A stretch of 64,000 nucleotides of DNA, from positions 1 to 64,000 of the forward strand of contig JAOTRT010000015.1 in NCBI GenBank assembly GCA_030247725.1, written 5' to 3'. Shown here one piece after another: positions 37,409 through 45,972 of this stretch. Both the position numbers and the translations under genes were made by a program. This stretch comes from Candidatus Nitricoxidireducens bremensis. GTDB lineage: Bacteria; Pseudomonadota; Gammaproteobacteria; Burkholderiales; Rhodocyclaceae. The notes under the pieces were generated by a model, which did not search any database, was not told where the DNA came from, and saw only the letters and a program-made list of their open reading frames with translations. Positions within the stretch are counted from its first letter, which is position 1; each line of letters starts with the position of its first letter.

Positions 37409-38611
37409 TTATGTTCGTTCGATGACCAGGGCCAACCCTTGGCCGACTCCGATGCACAGGCTGACGACAGCATATCGTCCCTGCCGCCGCTGCAATTCCC
37501 GAGCTGCCGTGAGGAGGAGGCGCGCGCCCGAGGCACCGAGGGGATGACCAATGGCGATGGCTCCACCGTTGGGGTTGATCCGGGTGTCGTCAGCCGACAG
37601 GTCGAGCAGCTTTAGGCAGGCCAGTACCTGGCTGGCGAACGCCTCGTTGATCTCGATGACGTCCATGTCCTTCAATGACAGTCCTGCGCGTTCCAGGGCC
37701 TTCGGGATTGCCCGCGCGGGACCGATGCCCATGATGCGCGGTTCCACACCGACGGCCGCCGAAGCCAAGAGCCGGACCAAGGGTTTCGTGCCGACACGAT
37801 TCCCGGCATTTCGGTCACCGATCAGCAGGGCGACGGCGCCATCGTTGATGCCGGAGGCGTTGCCTGCGGTGACGATACCTCCAGTGTTTAGCGGTTTCAG
37901 TCGTGCCAGCGATGTTGCGTCGGTGGTCGGGCGCGGATGCTCGTCTTCCGCAATAGTGGTCGGTTCGGCTCCCCGATTTGATGCAATGGGGATCGGATGA
38001 ATCTCTTCAACGAAAACGTCGGCTTGCCTGGCTCGCTCGTACTTGGCCTGGGATGCTGCCGCGAATTGATCGGCATCTTCACGGGTAATGCCGAATTCCT
38101 TGGCGACGTTATCCCCGGTTTCAGGCATCGTGTCGCTGCCGTAGCGTTGGGTCAGACGCGGGTTGGGGAAACGGGCGCCAATGGTGGAGTCGAACATCCT
38201 GACATCGCGGCTGTAGGCCGCTTCTCCTTTGGAGAGAACGAATGGCGCGCGGCTCATGCTTTCCACGCCACCTGCGAGATAGAGTTGTCCCTCGCCGCAG
38301 GTGATGGCCCGGGCAGCATCAATTGCTGCAGCAAGCCCGGAGGCGCATAAGCGATTGACGGTTTGTCCGGGGATGGTCGTCGGAAACCCTGCCAGCAATG
38401 TCGCGTGGCGGCCGATGTTCCGTGCATCCTCACCGGCCTGGTTGGTGCAGCCGATCAAGACGTCTTCGATATTCTCGGGCGTCCAGACGGAGCGTTCCAC
38501 CAGGGCGCGCATGACTTCCGCCATCAGGTCGTCGGGGCGTACGGAGGACAGGGCGCCGGCATGACGGCCGAAGGGGGAGCGCAGTCCATCGTAAAGATAG
38601 GCATCAAGCAT
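37409..38611 (-). CDS. acyl-CoA thiolase (acetyl-CoA acyltransferase)
   Basis: 400 residues. Thiolase active-site Cys in VNRLCASGL (about 86-94), His in GGAIAIGHPLGASGARL and second Cys in SLCIGVGQG. The N-terminus (DAYLYDGLRSPFGRHAGALSSVRPDDL) is closest to beta-ketoadipyl-CoA thiolases (PcaF/PaaJ), which finish aromatic degradation, but no other genes of that pathway are near, so a beta-oxidation role is equally possible. Divergent from tRNA-Ser. Confidence 0.9.
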   Translation of the reverse strand: MLDAYLYDGLRSPFGRHAGALSSVRPDDLMAEVMRALVERSVWTPENIEDVLIGCTNQAGEDARNIGRHATLLAGFPTTIPGQTVNRLCASGLAAAIDAARAITCGEGQLYLAGGVESMSRAPFVLSKGEAAYSRDVRMFDSTIGARFPNPRLTQRYGSDTMPETGDNVAKEFGITREDADQFAAASQAKYERARQADVFVEEIHPIPIASNRGAEPTTIAEDEHPRPTTDATSLARLKPLNTGGIVTAGNASGINDGAVALLIGDRNAGNRVGTKPLVRLLASAAVGVEPRIMGIGPARAIPKALERAGLSLKDMDVIEINEAFASQVLACLKLLDLSADDTRINPNGGAIAIGHPLGASGARLLLTAARELQRRQGRYAVVSLCIGVGQGLALVIERT

Positions 38612-38685
38612 GGCCGTTTGTCCGTCGGTTGTATTGGCCCGATCATTCGGGGCTTAGGCGCGCGGTTATAATAGCGAATCGCTTG

Positions 38686-38775
38686 GGATGGGTGGCAGAG
38701 CGGTTGAATGCACCGGTCTTGAAAACCGGCGGCCGTGAAAACGGCTCGTGGGTTCGAATCCCACCCCATCCGCCA
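38686..38775 (+). tRNA. tRNA-Ser (UGA)
   Basis: 90 bases with encoded CCA and a long variable arm. Acceptor GGATGGG (38686-38692) pairs with CCCATCC (38765-38771). Anticodon loop CTTGAAA gives TGA. A perfect -10 TATAAT lies at 38667-38672. Confidence 0.97.
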
Positions 38776-38890
38776 GTCCGGCCATGTGGCGTGTAATTGT
38801 CTTATTGTGCATCCGGCGGCATTATGGATACACTACTCGCTTTTCCGGGGGTAACTCCCTTTTCTGGTTCTCTTTTTTGTCGAATGAGCC

Positions 38891-39115
38891 ATGCCTGCTG
38901 ATACCGCTTATTGTTACCACTGTGGTACGCATCATCCCAAGTCAGAGATGCGTCAGATCGAAACCAAGGCAGGGAAGCGTTGGCGCTGCATCAAGAGTAT
39001 CGAGGCGACCAAGCAAGGGAAACTCGCGCGCGAGGCTTTCGGACGTCAGACCACTGCTATCAACAAGGCTGAGGCCCAGAGCAAGGCCCGTATCGTTTTG
39101 AACGCCGAGCGCTGA
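38891..39115 (+). CDS. small zinc-finger-like hypothetical protein
   Basis: 74 residues. CYHCGTHH at residues 8-15 and a further Cys in KRWRCI (about 33) could bind zinc; the rest is basic and helical (KQGKLAREAFGRQTTAINKAEA). I recall similar short proteins in Betaproteobacteria but no assigned role. No clear Shine-Dalgarno. It lies 115 bases after tRNA-Ser and convergent with queD. Confidence 0.65.
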   Translation: MPADTAYCYHCGTHHPKSEMRQIETKAGKRWRCIKSIEATKQGKLAREAFGRQTTAINKAEAQSKARIVLNAER

Positions 39116-39126
39116 GGCGATTTCGG

Positions 39127-39582
39127 TCAGTCCGCCGAATCGCTACTGGTAGCGTCTGCCCAGCAATTCGGCGTTTCGTAGATGCGGACGCGCTCCAGTT
39201 GCAACTGGTTATCGAATTTGTCCCGATAAACGGGGGCCAAGGCTGCAAACGCGATACTGGCCAAGTTCTCGGCGGTAGGCACGCGGTCAAGCAGGATGGT
39301 TTTGTGTCCATTGATCGATGCCAGGAAATTCACTACCGCCTCATCGCCCCGATAGGCAAGAAAGGCGTGATCCCACGCATCGACCAGATGTGTCTTGGCC
39401 AGCGCCTTGACCTCCGAGAAGTCCATTACCATCCCATTGTCCGACTGGCCGGCAGCCTTGATGATCTGCCCGGAAAGCGTGATCTCTATGGCATAGCGAT
39501 GGCCGTGCAGATGTCGGCACTGGCTGCTGTGATCGGGGATGCGATGGCCGGCATCGAATTCGAGACGGCGCGTGATCTGCAT
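39127..39582 (-). CDS. queD: 6-carboxytetrahydropterin synthase QueD
   Basis: 151 residues. Zinc ligands are the His of DAGHRI (about 13) and the two of HLHGHRY (about 25-29), with the catalytic Cys in QCRHLHG. Makes 6-carboxy-5,6,7,8-tetrahydropterin for queuosine. Divergent from a radical SAM gene, the enzyme type that acts next in the pathway, though that neighbour does not look like QueE. Confidence 0.92.
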   Translation of the reverse strand: MQITRRLEFDAGHRIPDHSSQCRHLHGHRYAIEITLSGQIIKAAGQSDNGMVMDFSEVKALAKTHLVDAWDHAFLAYRGDEAVVNFLASINGHKTILLDRVPTAENLASIAFAALAPVYRDKFDNQLQLERVRIYETPNCWADATSSDSAD

Positions 39583-39630
39583 GGGATGGTGTTAAGCTGA
39601 AAGGCCGCGGATTATAGCACCGTGCCTGGT

Positions 39631-40482
39631 ATGCCTCGTCCTTCCTTGCCCCTCAGAGTTAACGACCATCGCCGGGATGCGTGCGGGATGCGCTATGTTT
39701 ATCCGGTGATATCCCGTCGGGCAGGCGGGGTGTCGGTCGGTATCAACCTTAATCCGAACAATGCCTGCAATTGGTGTTGCATCTATTGTCAGGTTCCCGG
39801 TCTCAGGCGGGGCGGGCCGCCACCGTTGGACGAGGGGCTGCTGGATCGCGAGTTGCGCGCCATGCTGTTTGATATCCTCCATGGATCGTTCATGGGAGAT
39901 CACGTACCAGAGGAGGCTCGGTGTCTATCGGACGTGGCTTTCTCGGGGAATGGCGAGCCGACCAGTGCAGCGGAGTTTCCGCAGGCTGTCGGAATCGCCA
40001 GGCAAGCCATGCTGGATGCCGGAGTTGGAGAGGGGGTAAAGCTGCGGCTTATCACCAACGGCAGCCTGCTGGACCGCAAGGGTGTCAAGGACGGGATAGA
40101 ACGACTGGGCGACGCTGGCGGCGAGGTGTGGTTCAAGCTTGATGCCGCGACGGGTGAGGCCATGCGGAGGGTAAACGGAACGCGGGGCGATCCCGCGGCA
40201 GCCTTGCGACGTCTCCTGGTTTGTGCGGGGCTCTGCGACACCTGGGTTCAGAGCTGCTTCTTTTCCTTGGATGGGAATCCCCCGACCGAGAACGATCTGA
40301 TTGCCTACCTCGATGCACTTGATACCGTGAAGGAGCGGGTCAAGGGCGTGCATCTCTATGGCTTGGCCAGACCGTCCCTGCAGGCGGGAGCATCGCGGCT
40401 GGGGAATCTTCCGGTGGGGTGGTTGGAGATGTTGGCGGCTCGCATCGGCCGCCTCGGACTGACCGTGAAGGTCAGTCCGTAA
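39631..40482 (+). CDS. radical SAM protein
   Basis: 283 residues from ATG 39631 (GTG at 39622 also possible). The 4Fe-4S motif CX3CX2C is in NACNWCCIYCQV, and the AdoMet-binding GNGEPT follows near 112. The opening VNDHRRDACGMRYVYPVISRR and NLNPNNACNW mark a conserved proteobacterial family without known reaction as far as I know. Divergent from queD. Confidence 0.88.
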   Translation: MPRPSLPLRVNDHRRDACGMRYVYPVISRRAGGVSVGINLNPNNACNWCCIYCQVPGLRRGGPPPLDEGLLDRELRAMLFDILHGSFMGDHVPEEARCLSDVAFSGNGEPTSAAEFPQAVGIARQAMLDAGVGEGVKLRLITNGSLLDRKGVKDGIERLGDAGGEVWFKLDAATGEAMRRVNGTRGDPAAALRRLLVCAGLCDTWVQSCFFSLDGNPPTENDLIAYLDALDTVKERVKGVHLYGLARPSLQAGASRLGNLPVGWLEMLAARIGRLGLTVKVSP

Positions 40483-40494
40483 GCAGGACTAGCT

Positions 40495-40791
40495 TCAGGC
40501 AGCCTTCTTTAGTGCTGCCTTTGCCTGCTTCTTCAAGTTCCGGAACGCTTCCGGATCATTGGATTTCAGGAATTCAACCACTTCGAAATCGTCCTTTTTC
40601 ACCCTGCTGATGTCGATTTGTTCGATATGTACTAGGCGGAGAAGGTGCTGGACGGGGCGAGGAATGTTGCGGCCGCTTTCGTACCGGGAACCGCCACTCT
40701 GGGTAACGCCGAGTTGGGACCAGAATTGCTGTTGGTTCATTCCGAGTTTGCGGCGGATTTCCCGGACGTCGATCTTCTCAATGGTTTTCAT
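40495..40791 (-). CDS. XRE-family transcriptional regulator
   Basis: 98 residues. Start at 40791 is preferred over 40797 because GAGG then sits 8 rather than 2-3 bases upstream. Helix-turn-helix at about 10-45 (VREIRRKLGMNQQQFWSQLGVTQSGGSRYESG), followed by a Lys-rich tail (KKQAKAALKKAA). Target unknown; an inverted repeat upstream may be its own operator. Confidence 0.85.
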   Translation of the reverse strand: MKTIEKIDVREIRRKLGMNQQQFWSQLGVTQSGGSRYESGRNIPRPVQHLLRLVHIEQIDISRVKKDDFEVVEFLKSNDPEAFRNLKKQAKAALKKAA

Positions 40792-40856
40792 ACGCATATC
40801 CTCAACTTAGTAAATCAAACGGTTATGTAACGGGGGCTTGGTTATTACCGAAGTAA

Positions 40857-40892
40857 TATGTCGCAAAGCATAGACCATATTGTTACGACATA
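40857..40892. promoter_or_regulatory. inverted repeat upstream of the XRE gene
   Basis: TATGTCG (40857-40863) and CGACATA (40886-40892) with 22 bases between, in the AT-rich gap between the XRE gene and lysC. Spacing of about two to three helical turns fits a dimeric regulator. Inferred only. Confidence 0.35.
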
Positions 40893-41013
40893 CAACCCCG
40901 GGATAATTGCGGGTATCCCATTTGGGCAAGGCTTCGGTTGGACTCTCGCGTCGGCGAACCATTCGGAGATGCGCTAGAATCACGCCCTTTGATATGAGAC
41001 CCAGGCTGCGAAG

Positions 41014-42255
41014 ATGGCACTGATTGTTCAGAAATACGGCGGTACGTCCATGGGTTCGCCCGAACGTATTCGTAATGTTGCTAAGCGCGTGGCGCGCTGG
41101 AAGGCGCAGGGAAACCAGTTGGTAGTGGTTGTGTCCGCCATGTCAGGTGAGACAAATCGCCTACTGGCACTGGCCAAGGACGTTTCACCTCAGCCGAGTC
41201 CGCGCGAACTTGACGTAATGATCTCCACGGGGGAGCAGGTAACGATTGCGTTGCTGGCGATGGCCCTCAACGATATCGGCGTCAAGGCGAAGAGCTATAC
41301 CGGGGCACAGGTAAAGGTTCTGACCGACAGCACCTTCACCAAGGCGCGCATTCTCGATATCGACGACCAGAACATTCGGCGCGATCTCGACGACGGGGCC
41401 GTGGTCATCGTTGCCGGCTTCCAAGGCGTAGACCAGCACGGGAATATTACGACGCTGGGACGAGGGGGGTCGGATACCTCCGGTGTCGCCCTGGCGGCTG
41501 CGCTGAAGGCGGACGAATGTCAGATTTACACCGATGTCGATGGTGTCTATACGACCGATCCGCGCATCGTCCCTGAGGCTCGCAAACTCGACAGCGTCAC
41601 CTTCGAGGAGATGCTGGAGATGGCCAGTCTTGGATCGAAGGTTCTACAGATCCGCTCGGTGGAATTCGCCGGCAAGTACAAAGTCAAGCTGCGCGTGCTG
41701 TCCAGTTTCGAGGAAGAGGGCAAGGAAACCCTCGGCACGCTGATTACTTTCGAGGAAGGCAACAAGATGGAACAACCGATCATTTCCGGCATCGCTTTCA
41801 ATCGGGACGAGGCCAAGCTTACGGTACTGGGCGTCCCGGATCGTCCGGGTATCGCCTATCAAATCCTCGGCGCCATCGCCGAAGCCAATATTGATGTGGA
41901 TATGATCATCCAGAACGTCGGCCATGACGGTACGACGGACTTTTCCTTCACGGTACCGCGCGGAGAGTTCTCGCGGGCGAAGACGATTCTGGAAGAGCAG
42001 GTCAAACCTCATGTCGGCGCCCGTGCCATCGAGGGCGACAGCCATATCTGCAAGGTTTCGGCCGTCGGTGTCGGCATGCGCTCCCACCCCGGTGTCGCCA
42101 GCAAGATGTTCCGTGCGCTGGCCGAGGAAGGAATCAACATCCAGATGATCTCGACTTCGGAGATCAAGATCTCTGTCGTGGTCGATGAAAAGTACCTTGA
42201 ACTTGCGGTACGCGTACTTCACAAGACTTTTGAACTGGATCAGGCATCCGCCTGA
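41014..42255 (+). CDS. lysC: aspartokinase
   Basis: 413 residues. Phosphorylates aspartate, the first step to lysine, threonine and methionine. Kinase domain 1-230 opens LIVQKYGGTSMGSPERI; two ACT domains follow (about 262-410, beginning VLGVPDRPG and VSAVGVGMRSHPGVA), which bind lysine or threonine for feedback. An internal start for a separate regulatory subunit is likely (see 41767). A TAGAAT box lies at 40975-40980 upstream, without a good -35. Confidence 0.95.
   Translation: MALIVQKYGGTSMGSPERIRNVAKRVARWKAQGNQLVVVVSAMSGETNRLLALAKDVSPQPSPRELDVMISTGEQVTIALLAMALNDIGVKAKSYTGAQVKVLTDSTFTKARILDIDDQNIRRDLDDGAVVIVAGFQGVDQHGNITTLGRGGSDTSGVALAAALKADECQIYTDVDGVYTTDPRIVPEARKLDSVTFEEMLEMASLGSKVLQIRSVEFAGKYKVKLRVLSSFEEEGKETLGTLITFEEGNKMEQPIISGIAFNRDEAKLTVLGVPDRPGIAYQILGAIAEANIDVDMIIQNVGHDGTTDFSFTVPRGEFSRAKTILEEQVKPHVGARAIEGDSHICKVSAVGVGMRSHPGVASKMFRALAEEGINIQMISTSEIKISVVVDEKYLELAVRVLHKTFELDQASA
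41767..42255 (+). CDS. predicted aspartokinase beta subunit from internal start in lysC
   Basis: In-frame ATG at codon 252 of lysC preceded by GAGGAAGG with a 7-base spacer, as good as any ribosome-binding site in the window. It would give a 162-residue protein (MEQPIISGIAFNRDE...) consisting only of the two ACT domains. Bacillus and Corynebacterium aspartokinases make such a beta subunit from an in-frame start. Inferred here. Confidence 0.5.
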   Translation: MEQPIISGIAFNRDEAKLTVLGVPDRPGIAYQILGAIAEANIDVDMIIQNVGHDGTTDFSFTVPRGEFSRAKTILEEQVKPHVGARAIEGDSHICKVSAVGVGMRSHPGVASKMFRALAEEGINIQMISTSEIKISVVVDEKYLELAVRVLHKTFELDQASA

Positions 42256-42297
42256 GTTGCGTTCAAGGGGCACGAACGGGTATCATCGCGCCCCATT

Positions 42298-42390
42298 GGA
42301 GAAGTGGCCGAGTGGTCGAAGGCACGCCCCTGCTAAGGGCGCATCTGGGCAAAACCTGGATCGAGGGTTCGAATCCCTCCTTCTCCGCCA
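42298..42390 (+). tRNA. tRNA-Ser (GCU), attachment site of the element
   Basis: 93 bases with encoded CCA and a long variable arm. Acceptor GGAGAAG (42298-42304) pairs with CTTCTCC (42380-42386). Anticodon loop CTGCTAA gives GCT. Its last 17 bases plus one base beyond recur at 50029-50046, marking it as the integration site of the adjoining element; the tRNA is reconstituted intact. Confidence 0.97.
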
Positions 42391-42391
42391 A
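42374..42391 (+). repeat. attL core
   Basis: TCCCTCCTTCTCCGCCAA, the T-arm and acceptor 3' end of tRNA-Ser(GCU) plus CCA and one A. Identical to 50029-50046. Confidence 0.92.
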
Positions 42392-42455
42392 GTAACATGC
42401 TAGACCCGCGCTAGGACTGAATCCTAGGCAGGTCAAGGCTCCCCGAGGGGTCGTT

Positions 42456-42476
42456 CTGGGAACAAAGCTGGGAACA
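42456..42476 (+). promoter_or_regulatory. paired CTGGGAACA repeats, candidate integrase arm sites near attL
   Basis: CTGGGAACA at 42456-42464 and 42468-42476, direct and 12 bp apart. The same pair with the same 12-bp step and orientation occurs near attR at 49947-49967. This is the pattern expected of arm-type binding sites for a tyrosine integrase. Inferred. Confidence 0.6.
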
Positions 42477-42494
42477 TCCGGCTAGAATTCTGGG

Positions 42495-44177
42495 ATGGAC
42501 TTCAAGAAAATGGGTTACCCCTCGGGCATGGAGCTGCACGGCTCCGCGTGGCGCGTTACAAAGCGCGTCCCTCAAGACCTCCTACAGCATTACCCCTCTG
42601 CCTTCCTGCGCTTCCCTACAGGCGAGCCCGACAAGAAGGCCGCAGCCCTCAAGGCTTGGCGGTGGATAACGGAGCGCGAGGAGGAGTTCCAGCGCCTTCG
42701 CCAGTCCGGGCACAGGTTCCAGCGCACCCTTACTGAGGATGAGGCCGCCCGCCTGCTTTCTCTCGCGTTGTCTTCCCGGCTTGGCGCCGATGAGGAGATG
42801 CGCGAGGAGGGATGGGAAGGGGAGTTGGAACACTCGGCCCAAGTGGTGGAAGAGTGCGACAGGGCGGAGCGGGAGGCCATTTCTGGACGATCCCTCAGCG
42901 GCATCGGGGCACAGGCTTGGGACTGGCTACAGGGTCACGGCTATGACATAGACCCCACCTCCCCGGAGTTTCGCAGCTTCGCCCGCAAGTTCGCCAAGGT
43001 GCAGCAGCAGGCCACCAGGGCGACTCGGCAGAGGGATGCCGGCGAGTGGGTCGAGACCCCCACAGCGTCCGCTGCGGTCCCCAATAGTGGCTCCTCCAGC
43101 GTCCCGCTGCTCTCTACTGTCATCACCTACCACTTGAGTAAGCAGGACAAGGCCACGCCGATGTTCAAGAAGCAGGAGGCCGCCCTCGCCCTGTTCCTGG
43201 AGGTCATCGGGGAGCGCCCTGTCGATACGATCAGGCAGCAGGAGATAGAGGATTTCTTCGCCTTGCTGTGTCGTCTGCCTCCGCGTTGGGCGGACGTGAG
43301 GCGTAAGCGTGGCGTAGGGGCTGCCGCCATCGCGGGCATGGAGTGGCCGGCCCACATCAGTCGGGCGACCTTCGAGGACGGTTATATGGCGATGATTCGC
43401 CCCTTCCTGGTGGAGGCCCGCCGGGTGTTCGGCGATCAGGGCTTCCCGCGCCACCTGACTACTGATGGCATTAGGTATTCAGGTGCCGGAGAGAAGGGTG
43501 AGAAGATGCAACGTGCGCTCCGCCCTGATGAGCTAAAGCGGCTCTATGAGGGGCCTGAGTTCGCCGCCTTCGCCTCCGATCCGGCTAAGGAGCATTGCTA
43601 CTGGCTGCCCTTAATCGGGCTCTATACGGGTGCCCGCGTCAATGAGGTCTGCCAGTTGAATCCTCAGCATGACATCCGGGAGGAGTCTGGGGTGTGGTTC
43701 TTCGATTTCAACGAGGACACGGCAGGGGACTCACGCATCCGCAAGAGCATCAAGAATGCCGGCTCCGGGCGCCGTGTGCCGATCCATTCGCGCCTATTGG
43801 AGCTGGGCTTCCTGGCCTACGTTGATCGAATGAAGAATGCGGGCGCCACGCTGCTGTTCCCGCAGTGGTCCCCGACTAGGGGCAAGGCGAGCGGGCAGGC
43901 GGAAAAGTGGTTCCGCAAGCTGCTAACCACCTTGCACCTAAGGGACGATACTCCCCGAGCCCGGATCGTCGGCTTTCATTGCTTCCGGCATACCTTCCTA
44001 AACCGTGCGATGCACCTGGACATCGCTAACGCGGAGTGGCTGACAGGGCACGCCCCTGCTGAGGTTAGTAAGGTCGTCCGCGCCTATCAAGGGCAGGCCG
44101 AATTGACGAAAAAACGGGAGCTAATGGAGCGGCTGCACTACGACATCAGCCCGCCGCCCATCGCTCCCGCCGCCTAG
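42495..44177 (+). CDS. tyrosine recombinase / integrase
   Basis: 560 residues. C-terminal catalytic domain: first Arg in LYTGARVNEVC (near 380), HxxR in HCFRHTF (near 498), the later His in WLTGHAP and the nucleophilic Tyr in RAYQGQ (near 532). The large N-terminal half (about 1-330) resembles phage integrases with DUF6538-like and core-binding domains. Starts 104 bases after the attL core and reads into the element. Catalyses integration and excision at the tRNA. Confidence 0.93.
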   Translation: MDFKKMGYPSGMELHGSAWRVTKRVPQDLLQHYPSAFLRFPTGEPDKKAAALKAWRWITEREEEFQRLRQSGHRFQRTLTEDEAARLLSLALSSRLGADEEMREEGWEGELEHSAQVVEECDRAEREAISGRSLSGIGAQAWDWLQGHGYDIDPTSPEFRSFARKFAKVQQQATRATRQRDAGEWVETPTASAAVPNSGSSSVPLLSTVITYHLSKQDKATPMFKKQEAALALFLEVIGERPVDTIRQQEIEDFFALLCRLPPRWADVRRKRGVGAAAIAGMEWPAHISRATFEDGYMAMIRPFLVEARRVFGDQGFPRHLTTDGIRYSGAGEKGEKMQRALRPDELKRLYEGPEFAAFASDPAKEHCYWLPLIGLYTGARVNEVCQLNPQHDIREESGVWFFDFNEDTAGDSRIRKSIKNAGSGRRVPIHSRLLELGFLAYVDRMKNAGATLLFPQWSPTRGKASGQAEKWFRKLLTTLHLRDDTPRARIVGFHCFRHTFLNRAMHLDIANAEWLTGHAPAEVSKVVRAYQGQAELTKKRELMERLHYDISPPPIAPAA

Positions 44178-44181
44178 CTGC

Positions 44182-44559
44182 TTACCAATCTGCGCCCGTG
44201 TCCTCCTCGGGGTACTTCTTCGGCCGTGCGCCCTTCTGCAATTTGAGATTGTCGCGGCGGAGGTTCAGGCGGTCCCCATCGCGGTAGCGCACCTGGAAGC
44301 CCTTAGGCGGCTCCATGATGAGGCGTGCCACAGTGGCAATCCCGCCTCGAATGTCGGCCCCAGTGCAGCGCACGTAGGCATTACCCGTGCCGTTGTCGTT
44401 GACGAACCATTGATCGGTAAAGCCGGCAGCCTGCATAGCCTCGAAGTCATCGCGTAGCAGCTTGGCGAGGGCCGGCTTGTTGCCGAGCTGTACGAGTACG
44501 ATGGGCTTGCCGTCGTGGTCGGTCGTGTGGCGCACTTCGCGCGGTGTGTTGATGCTCAT
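44182..44559 (-). CDS. hypothetical, AP2/HNH-like DNA-binding protein
   Basis: 125 residues. AAGGAAA lies 4-5 bases upstream of the ATG. The segment AYVRC...GGIATVARLIM...VRYRDGDRLNLRRDNLKLQKG resembles the AP2 or HNH-associated DNA-binding stretch seen in homing endonucleases (the closing NLRRDNL motif), but no full HNH catalytic set is visible. Last gene of the leftward cluster, convergent with the integrase by 4 bases. Function uncertain. Confidence 0.65.
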   Translation of the reverse strand: MSINTPREVRHTTDHDGKPIVLVQLGNKPALAKLLRDDFEAMQAAGFTDQWFVNDNGTGNAYVRCTGADIRGGIATVARLIMEPPKGFQVRYRDGDRLNLRRDNLKLQKGARPKKYPEEDTGADW

Positions 44560-44797
44560 GGTGTTTCCTTTTCGATGGACGTGGCGGGGCCTCCTCGGCG
44601 TTGTGCCGTGGATCGCTTCCCGTCGCGTGGTGGTAGTGGTGGCTGCCTCGGAGTGAGACCGCGTTAGGGGTGCTGAGTGTGCAATTTCACAGCCCTAGCA
44701 GTGCATACCCGTGGGCCTTCCTGGTCCCTCCTCGATGCCGCTTCGAGATACCCCGGAAGGCTTGCGCGTGGTGTTCTGCTAGGGGCCTGAGTCGGGG

Positions 44798-45634
44798 CTA
44801 GAAGTCGGGTTCTTCCTCTTCCCCGTCCTCGTAGAAGTCCCCCGCCGCGTACCCCTGTTCGTGCCAGTGCTCGGGCAGGAGTGCCGGCATACGTTTGTCG
44901 TAAATTGCCAGCGCCATCGCTAGGACGTGGGGCCGCTCCGACAGCCGCCTGCCGAAGGTCCGGGAGAGCTTATCGGCCGTCTTCTGCGCCTCTTCCATGT
45001 CCTTGGCGTCGAAATCGGGTAGCTCCTCGGGTGGCGTGCCGTCCGCCTCCTTTCGGGCCTCGTACCAAGTCAGTGCGCTAAGGTCTCTGGCCGGGTTCCT
45101 CTTGCGCATCTGGTCAGCCGCCTTCCGCATATAGGCGATGGTCCGCTCAGACACACAGGCCCGCCGGGCAAGCTGGGCCTTACTGGCTCTGGTGGTCACG
45201 ACGAGGCCCCAGGCTGCATTCGTTTTCTCAGCCTTCGACATAGGCAGGCGGTCGGGCGCATTGCTGCCCACGGCGCCTAATAGGGCCTGTTCCAGCGTGC
45301 CAGCGAACGGGGCCACGGGGATGGGCTCCTGATGAGGCCACTTGCCACGGCGATACGCCGCTAGGCGGTGGTGTCCATCCACGCAGTACCACGCTTCACC
45401 AGCCCACCAAATCACTACCGGCGCCAGTGTCCGCCCGTCCTTGACGGCCTTAGCCATCTCGTCGGTATGTGCTCGGCTGGCAGACTCAAGGGGCGCACGG
45501 AATTGGAACGCCTCGGGGGCCTCCCGAATGGCTCCGGTATGCAGCCTGGAAGGGGCCGGATCGGGTGCGGGCCGCCCATTCTTCAACTGCGCCCTAAGTT
45601 CTGCTACCGCTTCGCTTCGGGTCATGTTCTTCAC
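44798..45634 (-). CDS. ParB/Srx-like protein with helix-turn-helix
   Basis: 278 residues. The ParB-N-like signature is YCVDGHHRLAAYRRGKWP (about 82-99), within a domain at 40-120; a helix-turn-helix follows (TTRASKAQLARRACVSERTIAYMR, about 147-170), and the tail is acidic (EDGEEEEPDF). No ParA partner is encoded, so plasmid-type partition is unlikely; transcription control or a nuclease role are alternatives. Its start lies inside the end of the 68-residue gene, so the two are translationally coupled. Confidence 0.78.
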   Translation of the reverse strand: MKNMTRSEAVAELRAQLKNGRPAPDPAPSRLHTGAIREAPEAFQFRAPLESASRAHTDEMAKAVKDGRTLAPVVIWWAGEAWYCVDGHHRLAAYRRGKWPHQEPIPVAPFAGTLEQALLGAVGSNAPDRLPMSKAEKTNAAWGLVVTTRASKAQLARRACVSERTIAYMRKAADQMRKRNPARDLSALTWYEARKEADGTPPEELPDFDAKDMEEAQKTADKLSRTFGRRLSERPHVLAMALAIYDKRMPALLPEHWHEQGYAAGDFYEDGEEEEPDF

Positions 45635-45800
45635 TCTCTACATTTGCAGTCATCTGCTGGTGCTCTTTCATGATTGAGGCCAGCGCCGCGTTATTGGTCA
45701 GGTGCTCCCCGGTCCTTGCGAGGTGCCCCCGTTGGTACTCCTTGAGGTAGTCAAAGGCGCTCACGGGGAACGCGATTTGACGAAATACAACTTGCTCCAT
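45594..45800 (-). CDS. hypothetical protein, 68 residues
   Basis: Start at 45800 (MEQVVFRQIAFPVSAFDYLKE); the frame extends upstream to 45872 but without a better start signal. A helical, charged small protein with no recognised family. It overlaps the ParB-like gene by 41 bases. An ACC-rich tract lies 18-30 bases upstream on the coding strand, as near other genes of this cluster. Confidence 0.55.
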   Translation of the reverse strand: MEQVVFRQIAFPVSAFDYLKEYQRGHLARTGEHLTNNAALASIMKEHQQMTANVESEEHDPKRSGSRT

Positions 45801-45972
45801 TTCGTTCTGTCTTCCATGTGGTGGTGGTGAAGGGCCGCAGCAGGGCGCATATGGCCCCGCTGTGCCCTTCAAAGTGGTTGGGTGGTATGAGGGCGGGGCC
45901 AGCGGCTTGCGCCGTTCCTTGGGGCTCTGTGCGTGCCGCCATATGGGTGCCCGCCGCGCCCCTCCTCGTCGC

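Noticed and set aside
45751..45942. 63-residue minus-strand frame upstream of the 68-residue gene
   Set aside because: No Shine-Dalgarno, unnatural composition, overlaps the better-supported gene.
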